DNA from: Desulfobulbaceae bacterium
GTDB taxonomy: Bacteria > Desulfobacterota > Desulfobulbia > Desulfobulbales > Desulfobulbaceae
Direction of reading: 5' to 3'
Assembly (NCBI GenBank): GCA_007121995.1
Contig: SKJK01000337.1
Location: forward strand, 1 to 5,711
Length of the DNA: 5,711 nucleotides
Shown in pieces: positions 1 to 5,711 of this stretch; positions within the stretch are counted from its first letter, which is position 1; each line of letters opens with the position of its first letter. The notes beneath the pieces are model-generated. The model made no database searches, was not told the DNA's origin, and was given only the letters and a program-made list of their open reading frames with translations. The position numbers were made by a program, and so were the translations under genes.

Positions 1-1174
1 TCACGTCAGGATGGGCATGCGGGAGATACTTCAGGGCCAATTCCTGAAAATATTCTTCCTCGGCCAGACTGAGAAAGAGATTGTCAACCTGGGCATTGAC
101 GATGATTTTGACAATATGACCGGATTCTTCTGTCATCGGTCGAATCATGTTCTTGATGCCAGCGGCCAGAATCTCGTTAAAATTGCGATCAATCGCCCGC
201 GCAGCAGCAGTGCAGACATGATCCTCACGGTCGGTGAGGCCGGCGGCAAGGGTGTAGGCCCCTTTTCGTAAAGGTAGTGCGGCCAGGGCCTCGTAGGCAG
301 CAAAGCGCACGTTGGCGCTCTTTGGTTGGATGTTGAGCAGAGAACGGATCGGCATAATAGCGCTCTCATCGCCAATATCACCCAGCACGTTGAGGGTATG
401 GACCAGCAGATCGCTGTCCTCCTCCTTGAGATTTTCGATCAGAATCGGCACGGCCTTGACACCGATACGGATCAGTTCGTCTTTGGCAAAAATGCGCATA
501 TGGGCGTAATGGGACCGCAGAGTGTCATTGAGTTTATCCAGGGAGACCTGATCCTGAACCTCAGCAAAAATTCCCAGGATAATCAGGTCCATCTCATTGT
601 CTGTGCCCATACGCTCGGCGAGGCGGTGCATGGCCGTATTTGTGCCAACCTGGCCAAGGGCATGAATAGCGGCTATAATAAGATCTCGATCCGCTGAATA
701 GAGATAATCGGTCAGCGTACTGACCGATTCCGGATCACCAATCAAGCCCAGGTTCTCGATGATCAACTTGACGGTAGCGCTGTCGCTGGTTTCGGCAAGC
801 AGAGCGATGAGTGACGGCGTGGCCTCTTCGAACTTCAACTCACCAGCGGTTTCGATCATCACCTTCTTATCGGCAATCTCCGGGTTCACCAGCGACTTGA
901 GCAGAACTTCCGGATACGCGATCAGATGGGAAAACAGGGTTTCGCGAATAATGGGCAGGCTTGCGGCCAATTGAGGCCGGGTCAACAGTATATGATTCAG
1001 CAGCGGCACAGTAAAATCTATGTCGCCGCGCGACACCTCATAGAGCAGTCGATTCTGCGTTTTCTTATCGACCTCGCCGAGATGATCCAGTACCAGGCGA
1101 GCCTTGAGCAGATCCCCGGTGCGGATATTGTCCTGGATCTCTTCTATCATATGCTCCACATTGATCCCTGTCAT
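1..1174 (-). CDS. HEAT-repeat domain protein, C-terminus cut by window edge
   Basis: The first 391 codons read without a stop from ATG at 1174 to the left edge, so the stop lies outside. The protein is soluble-looking, with no signal peptide or membrane segment. It is built of paired amphipathic helices with recurring L/I/A patterns and G-D turns, as in HEAT repeats. Clear units lie at about residues 118-146 (ending NLGLIGD), 150-177 (ALGQVG), 241-268 (PILIENL to VLGDIGD) and 288-330 (FAAYEALAAL, then AAARAID). HEAT solenoids are protein-protein scaffolds; no catalytic motif is visible and the partner is unknown. The start is supported by AAAGGGG at 1181-1187, six bases upstream. The gene follows the reductase on the same strand, but a stem-loop and a separate TATAAT box lie between them, so it is probably transcribed on its own. 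The missing C-terminus could carry another domain. The HEAT assignment rests on pattern recognition; PBS-lyase-type HEAT-like repeats are a close alternative. Confidence 0.85.
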   Translation of the reverse strand, partial: MTGINVEHMIEEIQDNIRTGDLLKARLVLDHLGEVDKKTQNRLLYEVSRGDIDFTVPLLNHILLTRPQLAASLPIIRETLFSHLIAYPEVLLKSLVNPEIADKKVMIETAGELKFEEATPSLIALLAETSDSATVKLIIENLGLIGDPESVSTLTDYLYSADRDLIIAAIHALGQVGTNTAMHRLAERMGTDNEMDLIILGIFAEVQDQVSLDKLNDTLRSHYAHMRIFAKDELIRIGVKAVPILIENLKEEDSDLLVHTLNVLGDIGDESAIMPIRSLLNIQPKSANVRFAAYEALAALPLRKGAYTLAAGLTDREDHVCTAAARAIDRNFNEILAAGIKNMIRPMTEESGHIVKIIVNAQVDNLFLSLAEEEYFQELALKYLPHAHPDV

Positions 1175-1236
1175 GCACAACCCCTTTCGGCAATAAACCT
1201 TTTGTTTTTGTTATATTTTCTCATTTCATTGCAAAC

Positions 1237-1242
1237 ATTATA
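1237..1242 (-). promoter_or_regulatory. candidate -10 box for the HEAT-repeat gene
   Basis: The minus strand reads TATAAT here, a perfect sigma-70 -10 consensus, about 63 bases upstream of the HEAT gene ATG and beyond the stem-loop that follows the reductase gene. At 17-18 bp spacing the -35 region reads AGGGGT or AAGGGG, which is far from TTGACA. If this is a promoter it probably needs an activator or is weak. The stretch between it and the start codon is A-rich, as a leader often is. Confidence 0.4.
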
Positions 1243-1295
1243 GCTAGTTCCGTACTCACACCCCTTCCAGTCGCCTGTGAACAGAAGACCGTAAT

Positions 1296-1339
1296 CCACC
1301 AGGCAAGTCCGATTTCGTTTCGTCGGACTTACCTGATGG
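1296..1339 (-). terminator. 17-bp stem-loop after the reductase-rhodanese gene
   Basis: Arms at 1296-1312 and 1323-1339 flank a 10-base loop. In the minus-strand RNA all 17 positions pair, 15 as Watson-Crick and 2 as G-U. In plus-strand RNA the same two positions would be C-A mismatches, so the structure fits transcription on the minus strand. It begins 31 bases after the TAA of the reductase gene. The bases that follow (AUUACGGUCUUCUGUU) are only moderately U-rich, so it could be a weak intrinsic terminator or a 3'-end stabilising hairpin rather than a classic terminator. Confidence 0.65.
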
Positions 1340-1370
1340 GCCAGAAAGAGGTTCGTATTGAGCAGAGATT

Positions 1371-3098
1371 TTATGTACTAAACCAGTCGACTCCAAGCCG
1401 GCTGATCACATTCAGACCTCCGCATAAAACCATGCTATCGGTTTTACCGAGATGGTCAAGGAAGACCTGCACTTCGTAGGAACGAGTGCCGGCATTACAG
1501 ACTATAATCCAGGTTTTTCCGGTCGGTAATTCGCCCTGCCGCGCTCGCACTTGTTCGTACTGCAGGGCAACCCACTTGTCTGCTCCAAATTTTTCAACGT
1601 ACGGTGCCGCCTCCAGGGGATGACGGATATCGAGTATTGCCCAGTCTGGCTCACGGTCCATATCGTTCATCCAGCGCAGGAAATGATCGAGATCAATGCG
1701 ACGCAGGCGATGGTCGCAGAGATTTTCCGCCACATATGCTGCAGCATTGATCGAATCAATGGCCGAAGAGAAAGGAGGTGCATAAGCCATCTCAACTGTG
1801 GCAAAATCCTCAATGGTCCCTCCCTTGGCGATCAGCGCGGCGGCGGCGTCCACCCGGGCGGAAATGGAGTCGTTCATCATGCCGAAGGCCTGCAGACCGA
1901 GAACACGGCGTGACCGCCGGTCAAAGACCAGTTGCAGAATAACCACGGCCTGCTCAGGAAAAAAATGGGCGCGATCAGGCGGCGAGGTCAGGGCGTAGTC
2001 CGCATCAAAACCTTCAAATTGTGCTGCTTCGTAACTGATCCCGGTCGCTGCTATGCAACGGTCAAAGGCCTTCATGATAAACGAACCGCATACCCCTTTG
2101 AACATTGCCGGAATGCCGGCCATGTTATCAGCGACAATCCGTCCTTCCCGGTTGGCCAGTGAACCGAGAGGGGCATAGGTGTCGCGACCGGTTACCAGAC
2201 TGGTGGTGGCGATACAGTCTCCGGCGGCATAGATGTCGGGGTCATTTGTCTGCAGCCGCTGGTTCACCTTGATTCCCCCCCAAGGTGTCACAGCAAGTCC
2301 TGCCTCACGGGCCAGTTCACTCCGCGGTCGCACCCCGACGGCCATGATCACCAGATCAGCCTCGAGCCTGCGCAAACCGGTCTGCACGCCGATAACCTTG
2401 CCCTGGCCGTCATCGATCAGATGCATGGCCGATTCACCGGTATAAACACTCACATTTTTTTCCATCAGATGTTGTTTGAGCATGGCGGCAAACGGCCAAT
2501 CAACAATGCAGGGCAGGAGTTGGGGTTCCAGTTCCAGCAAAGACGTTTCAACACCCCAGAGATCAGTGAGGGCCTCAGCCATCTCAATACCGATGGCGCC
2601 GCCGCCAATGACTACAGCCCGACTGACCTTACCCTGGGAAATTCTTTTGCGGATCTCTATGGCCTTGTGCAGATTGGCAATGGTGAAGACCCCATCGAGA
2701 TCAGCACCGGGGATGGGTAATTCAAATGGTCTGGCACCAGTGGCCAGCATAAGCTGATCATAGGCCAGGTCATGCTGATCGCCGGTGTCAAGATTTTCCA
2801 CTCGAACTTTTTTTGCCTGTCGGTCAATGGCCAGAGCCCGGGTCCGGGTCATCACCTGCACCCCTTTGGCATTGTTGAAAAAAGCAGGGTCACGGACAAC
2901 GTGAAAGCTGGTAGCCCGCAGCTCACTTTCATCGGAAACATCGCCGCTCACATAATAGGGAATGCCGCAGCCGCCGTAGGAAATCAAGCTGTCCTGATCA
3001 ACCAGAGTGATTTCCCAATCCGGTTGCAACCGTTTCAGTCGGCAAGCGGCCTTGGGTCCCGCAGCAACTGCCCCGATGACAACAATTTTTTTACTCAT
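1371..3098 (-). CDS. FAD-dependent CoA-disulfide / NAD(P)H polysulfide reductase with C-terminal rhodanese domain
   Basis: A complete 575-residue cytoplasmic flavoprotein. The N-terminal FAD-binding fold starts at residue 5 (IVVIGAVAAGPKAACR, 5-20). The single redox cysteine of the CoA-disulfide reductase/NADH oxidase family is C44 in YGGCGIPYY. The NAD(P)H-binding glycine motif is GGGAIGIEMAE (165-175), and the second FAD motif is AAGDC (291-295). A dimerisation domain covers about 330-455 and keeps the family's AYAPPF (438-443). A rhodanese domain covers about 465-575, with LDIR at 489-492 and the active loop CNAGTR (C534 to R539). Characterised fusions of this layout reduce CoA disulfide, CoA persulfide or polysulfide with NAD(P)H, the rhodanese carrying sulfane sulfur. 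That activity is inferred here, and the exact substrate cannot be read from sequence. At 378-382 the protein has HFFPE where many relatives have a tyrosine-bearing YYPG-like segment. The ATG is supported by AGAGGAG at 3105-3111, five to six bases upstream. Confidence 0.92.
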   Translation of the reverse strand: MSKKIVVIGAVAAGPKAACRLKRLQPDWEITLVDQDSLISYGGCGIPYYVSGDVSDESELRATSFHVVRDPAFFNNAKGVQVMTRTRALAIDRQAKKVRVENLDTGDQHDLAYDQLMLATGARPFELPIPGADLDGVFTIANLHKAIEIRKRISQGKVSRAVVIGGGAIGIEMAEALTDLWGVETSLLELEPQLLPCIVDWPFAAMLKQHLMEKNVSVYTGESAMHLIDDGQGKVIGVQTGLRRLEADLVIMAVGVRPRSELAREAGLAVTPWGGIKVNQRLQTNDPDIYAAGDCIATTSLVTGRDTYAPLGSLANREGRIVADNMAGIPAMFKGVCGSFIMKAFDRCIAATGISYEAAQFEGFDADYALTSPPDRAHFFPEQAVVILQLVFDRRSRRVLGLQAFGMMNDSISARVDAAAALIAKGGTIEDFATVEMAYAPPFSSAIDSINAAAYVAENLCDHRLRRIDLDHFLRWMNDMDREPDWAILDIRHPLEAAPYVEKFGADKWVALQYEQVRARQGELPTGKTWIIVCNAGTRSYEVQVFLDHLGKTDSMVLCGGLNVISRLGVDWFST

Positions 3099-3124
3099 GG
3101 TGTGCTCCTCTTGTTTATATATTG

Positions 3125-3140
3125 GTCGGACTTAAACCTG
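3125..3140 (-). repeat. near-copy of the stem-loop arm in the reductase leader
   Basis: The leader strand reads CAGGTTTAAGTCCGAC. The stem-loop after the same gene contains CAGGTAAGTCCGAC at 1322-1335, identical apart from a two-base TT insertion in the leader. The leader copy lies just upstream of the ribosome binding site. This may be chance, a duplicated protein-binding site, or a segment able to pair with the other arm of the 3' hairpin. Confidence 0.4.
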
Positions 3141-3141
3141 T

Positions 3142-3154
3142 AGCCGTGACGGCT
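3142..3154 (-). promoter_or_regulatory. short perfect palindrome in the reductase leader (possible operator)
   Basis: AGCCGT and ACGGCT flank a single central base. The site sits about 45 bases upstream of the start codon and downstream of the candidate promoter. A one-base centre makes it more like a dimeric repressor site than an RNA hairpin. No regulator gene is adjacent, so the role is a guess. Confidence 0.25.
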
Positions 3155-3189
3155 GGAGTTTTGTTTGGAATACATTTTACTGTAACCAG

Positions 3190-3217
3190 GTTATAAATGA
3201 GGCGATTTTTTCTGCAA
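3190..3217 (-). promoter_or_regulatory. candidate sigma-70 promoter of the reductase-rhodanese gene
   Basis: On the minus strand a -35-like TTGCAG (3212-3217) is followed after 16 bases by a -10-like TATAAC (3190-3195). This would give a leader of about 85 bases containing the 13-base palindrome, the near-repeat and the ribosome binding site. Both boxes match consensus at four to five of six positions. Confidence 0.4.
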
Positions 3218-3382
3218 TATGTCGTCTCCCGCTGCCCTTCAAGACGTTCGATATTCTGTTTGGGGGATGGCACCGTATCCTGCAGGAAACGAGGGTGTTT
3301 TAAGCAGGCAGGTTGAAAGATGAGAGGAATCATATGCCGGCTACCTGATTGTTTCCAGCTGGAGTGCTTGACAACAGATCAT

Positions 3383-5038
3383 TCACTCCTGGTCGATTTG
3401 CTGCGTATTCTCTAGTCGCGTACCTGGCTCAATTTCGTTATCCACTTCTTTTGCTGAGAACATGCGCTGGATGGCAACAGTCAATTGTGCCTGTATCGCT
3501 TCTTGCATCGCCTCAATATCCGCCTCTGGAGCGGCAACGGTGTCATGAAGACGTACTTCAACCACAATGTCCTGAAACGGCAATAGTTGCCGCCAGTCAC
3601 TAACCCGTAGAGCAACCAGGGTTGATGCTCGCTCTCCACGGACAAGCAACCGCTGCTGTTGCACATACAGCTGTCGCTGGTGCAAATCGATCCAAACAAC
3701 CTCCTGCCCAGCATCGATACCCTCCTGCCAACCATCAGCCACCATCAGGTCGCGCACCACCACCCGACCGTCTTTTGTCGGAGATCGGATTTCCGCTTCA
3801 ATGCTTCCTTGCGTTTTCTCATAAACCGGACCTTCTTTTCCGATCACAGCCAGGTCATCAACAACAGCAGTGAGGCTATCTGCCCGGTACCGGGATGGGA
3901 AAGGTACGCCTTGGACAGTTCCTGTCATCTCCAGGGAGAAATCAATGGTTCCTTCTTTGATCCGCTTCTTTTCATGACGGGCGAGAAAGTACGGTATCTG
4001 GGCGGCTATCACCGGCAGGTCAAGAGTGCCCTCACCAGTAAGCAAAACAACGGCGTAGTCATAAAGACCTGAGGCCTCCATCCGCAGTGCTTCGGACTCA
4101 AGGCTCAAGGTATTAAGGCGCCAGCCTGCTTGCAGGTCACGCTCCCCATTGAAGGTGATCTGCAGGGCGTCCACTTGCGGCTGATCAGGCTCCAACACCC
4201 CTCCGAAAAGACGTACATTGCGCAGATCAGCTGTCCCTTGTATTGCCAGATTCTGAAGCCCGGCTGTGCGCAGCGAGCAGGTAGCATCCAGTCGTCCTGT
4301 GCCTTGAGGCAGATTTGAACGGGACGCAGCAACAGCGAGGAAAGGGGCAATATCCATGCCCCTGATCTCCATCTCCGACCTGGAGATAAGGGTCTCCCCC
4401 AAGGCCCCCCCTGATGGAGGCAGATTGATATGCCCCTGAACCTGCAGATTGCCTTCCTGGTCCAGGCCAGAAAGAAAATCAAAAGCATAGTTGATAATGC
4501 CATCGGCAAGACTGCCTTCGAGCTGGACTTCGGTGGCAAGTGCCTGTCTGGAGCCGTCTTCAGAATCGACCAGGATCCTCCCATGATTGACGGAAAGCCG
4601 CAGCGTGGTCCGCTCCCACCAGGGCTTACCGGATCCTGCCGTCACAACCGACGTAAGCTGTTGGTCATGAAAATCGCGGTGCTGTTGCCGTTCTTTCTTG
4701 GAAGAGCTCAGGGTGACGACGGGATGATCCAAGGTGAATGCGCCCAGATATTGAGGTGCGGCCAGGAGAACCAGTACACCTTTGTCACTGGAGAGTTCGG
4801 GGGCATCCAGTCGCAATCCCTGCCGTGGGTACTCATAGATCACCCCCTGACAGCGCAATCCCTGCTGCCAGCCAATGGAACAGGATTGAACCTGCAGAGT
4901 CCCGGGGGACTCCCGGTTGAGCAGAGTCAGACCATATTGCACAACCGGCGCCAGAGAAAGAAGCAACGGTAACGAGAAAAACGCAGTGGTCAGGGCCGCT
5001 GCGATGACGAACATGAATATGCGCCGTTGTTTTTTCAC
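3383..5038 (-). CDS. AsmA/TamB-like inner-membrane-anchored protein of unknown function
   Basis: A 551-residue protein counted from the GTG at 5038. A positively charged start (VKKQRR) leads into one hydrophobic segment at about 6-32, which should act as an uncleaved signal-anchor and leave the rest in the periplasm. The remainder is rich in alternating hydrophobic/polar beta-strand stretches, with an early segment holding SIGWQQGLRCQG (about 54-65). That is the style of the AsmA/DUF748/TamB group, whose members are linked to envelope assembly and phospholipid transport between membranes. At this length it is smaller than TamB. Two cysteines (about C53 and C63) could form a disulfide. The frame stays open upstream to a TTG at 5137, adding 33 residues. 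The GTG is preferred because GAGAGGACGGGA precedes it and it gives a normal signal-anchor, whereas the TTG has no convincing ribosome binding site. Family membership is by overall pattern, not by a diagnostic motif, so the function is left open. Confidence 0.78.
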   Translation of the reverse strand: MKKQRRIFMFVIAAALTTAFFSLPLLLSLAPVVQYGLTLLNRESPGTLQVQSCSIGWQQGLRCQGVIYEYPRQGLRLDAPELSSDKGVLVLLAAPQYLGAFTLDHPVVTLSSSKKERQQHRDFHDQQLTSVVTAGSGKPWWERTTLRLSVNHGRILVDSEDGSRQALATEVQLEGSLADGIINYAFDFLSGLDQEGNLQVQGHINLPPSGGALGETLISRSEMEIRGMDIAPFLAVAASRSNLPQGTGRLDATCSLRTAGLQNLAIQGTADLRNVRLFGGVLEPDQPQVDALQITFNGERDLQAGWRLNTLSLESEALRMEASGLYDYAVVLLTGEGTLDLPVIAAQIPYFLARHEKKRIKEGTIDFSLEMTGTVQGVPFPSRYRADSLTAVVDDLAVIGKEGPVYEKTQGSIEAEIRSPTKDGRVVVRDLMVADGWQEGIDAGQEVVWIDLHQRQLYVQQQRLLVRGERASTLVALRVSDWRQLLPFQDIVVEVRLHDTVAAPEADIEAMQEAIQAQLTVAIQRMFSAKEVDNEIEPGTRLENTQQIDQE

Positions 5039-5050
5039 TCCCGTCCTCTC
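5039..5050 (-). promoter_or_regulatory. ribosome binding site deciding the GTG start of the AsmA-like gene
   Basis: GAGAGGACGGGA lies directly upstream of GTG at 5038, with AGAGG six bases from the start codon. The alternative TTG at 5137 is preceded only by GGAAACGATAACACAG, where the purine patch is weak and more than ten bases away. Confidence 0.65.
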
Positions 5051-5142
5051 TGCAAACCTGACCCATCTACCAGAAAACCAGACGCTCAGATACGTTCTCA
5101 ATCGACCAACCTTGCCGCGAAAGGACGTTGTTGTCAACTGTG

Positions 5143-5339
5143 TTATCGTTTCCGTAGCTTACCTGTTTATCGGCTGCAAAAGACATGTCAATGCATCAGT
5201 TCTTTTGATATGGCCAGATACTTCGGAACAATGTGGGAACGGCGACAGGAAGCAACAGGGCTGAGGATGCACAATCCAGCAGCGATCCATTCGGTGTTTT
5301 GAGAGAGAATGGGAAAAACAGCGGAAAAAAACGGAACTA
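5143..5339. other. intergenic region between response regulator and AsmA-like gene
   Basis: Together with the leader this is about 300 bases without a supported gene on either strand. Apart from the TTGACA box and a poly-T run (minus strand) shortly after the response-regulator stop, I see no RNA gene, convincing hairpin or repeat. Short plus-strand open frames crossing it have no ribosome binding site or recognisable protein. Confidence 0.5.
5164..5191 (-). promoter_or_regulatory. candidate promoter upstream of the AsmA-like gene
   Basis: On the minus strand a perfect -35 box TTGACA (5186-5191) is followed after 16 bases by TAAACA (5164-5169), a poor -10. Transcription from here would give a leader of about 120 bases to the preferred GTG. 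An 8-base palindrome, GACATGTC (5182-5189), overlaps the -35 box. Confidence 0.35.
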
Positions 5340-5711
5340 TCAGGGTGCGGAGTTAAAACGACCCCGCCGAATCATATCGTTTAACTCGGTCATTTTCGTC
5401 TGATAGCACTCCGGGCAGATACCGTGACTGAGATTGCTGCCGGTGGTTTTTAAGAGGAACTGCTCAATGCTGACCCAACGGGCATTATCGTGAGCATCCA
5501 CATCCTGGTCGCGAATCTTTTTGCATTCGCTGCAAATGGACAGCAGCGATTCATACAGCCGTACCTTTTGTTGCAGCTGCTGACCAGCCAGGCATCTGGC
5601 GATGCGCAGGACCAGTTCATCAAGGTTATAGGGCTTGAGCAGATAGTCATCGGCTCCGAGCCGAAGAGCACCAATGGCTGATTCGAGTTCCCCGAACCCG
5701 GTGAGAATAAA
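5340..5711 (-). CDS. response regulator, C-terminal part: end of receiver domain plus four-cysteine tail
   Basis: The last 123 residues and TGA stop of a gene that begins beyond the right edge. The first part is the end of a CheY-like receiver: FILTGFG carries the conserved switch threonine (T4 from the edge), then ALRLGADDYLLKPYN with the conserved lysine-proline pair (K26-P27). The phosphorylated aspartate lies outside the window. After a short helical linker comes a tail with C60-S-E-C63-KKIRD and, about 30 residues on, SHGICPEC (H96, C99, C102). This cysteine tail is found at the end of many response regulators and PAS-containing kinases. Its spacing suggests a metal- or redox-sensitive site, but I know of no assigned function. 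Compared with the common form, residues VDAHDNA look like a small insertion between KKIRD and the conserved tryptophan. There is no DNA-binding or output enzyme domain, so it probably signals through protein contacts. No clear terminator follows, only an A/T-rich run at 5325-5331. Confidence 0.9.
   Translation of the reverse strand, partial: FILTGFGELESAIGALRLGADDYLLKPYNLDELVLRIARCLAGQQLQQKVRLYESLLSICSECKKIRDQDVDAHDNARWVSIEQFLLKTTGSNLSHGICPECYQTKMTELNDMIRRGRFNSAP

Noticed and set aside
326..697. Plus-strand open frame of 123 codons
   Set aside because: It is antisense to the HEAT-repeat gene, lacks a ribosome binding site and shows no recognisable protein pattern, while the minus-strand reading has clear repeats.
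3268..3284. Plus-strand TGGCAC...TGCA resembling a sigma-54 promoter
   Set aside because: The spacing between GG and GC is 11 instead of the required 10, and no plus-strand gene lies downstream.
3115..3333. Minus-strand open frame of 72 codons upstream of the reductase gene
   Set aside because: It overlaps the candidate promoter and leader, contains many Pro, Thr and Cys residues with no family resemblance, and has no convincing ribosome binding site.
3300..3382. Search for a terminator after the AsmA-like gene
   Set aside because: Only short self-complementary words such as CCAGCTGG are present; no stem with a following U-tract was found.
4430..4972. Plus-strand open frame of 180 codons
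   Set aside because: It is antisense to the AsmA-like gene. Its composition looks random and there is no ribosome binding site; the minus-strand frame has a membrane anchor and continuous beta-rich pattern.
5300..5345. Possible intrinsic terminator after the response regulator
   Set aside because: A T-run of seven on the minus strand follows the stop, but the nearest stem (a six-pair GCGGGG/CTCCGC inside the coding end) is about 17 bases from it, so it does not make a standard terminator.

Overview
The window holds four genes, all on the minus strand, so transcription reads from high to low coordinates. In that order they are: the 3' end of a response-regulator gene (runs off the right edge), an AsmA/TamB-like membrane-anchored protein, a complete FAD/NAD(P)H-dependent CoA-disulfide/polysulfide reductase fused to a rhodanese domain, and the 5' part of a HEAT-repeat protein (runs off the left edge). 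The HEAT frame is open through the left edge and was read directly from the reverse complement. Gaps of roughly 200 to 300 bases separate the genes. Each downstream gene has its own ribosome binding site and a candidate promoter, so these look like separate transcription units rather than one operon.

The likely host is a Gram-negative, anaerobic, sulfur-metabolising bacterium of the Desulfobacterota type (Desulfobulbales or Desulfuromonadales would fit). This is an inference from three things: the reductase-rhodanese fusion, typical of sulfur/sulfate-reducing lineages among others; the response regulator ending in a four-cysteine tail common in such genomes; and an AsmA-like protein, which implies an outer membrane. 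No rRNA or other marker gene is present to confirm it.

Region by region: 1-1174 HEAT-repeat protein (partial); 1175-1370 intergenic, with a 17-bp stem-loop just after the reductase gene and a TATAAT box ahead of the HEAT gene; 1371-3098 reductase-rhodanese; 3099-3382 intergenic, with a candidate promoter and a short palindrome; 3383-5038 AsmA-like protein, for which a GTG start with a strong ribosome binding site is preferred to an upstream TTG at 5137; 5039-5339 leader/intergenic, with a TTGACA box; 5340-5711 response-regulator C-terminus.

No tRNA, rRNA, CRISPR array, insertion sequence or phage gene is visible. The gene content looks like ordinary chromosomal core/accessory material. The most interesting points are the strand-specific stem-loop after the reductase gene, the near-copy of one of its arms in the same gene's leader, and the four-cysteine tail of the response regulator. 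No wholly new system can be supported from this sequence.
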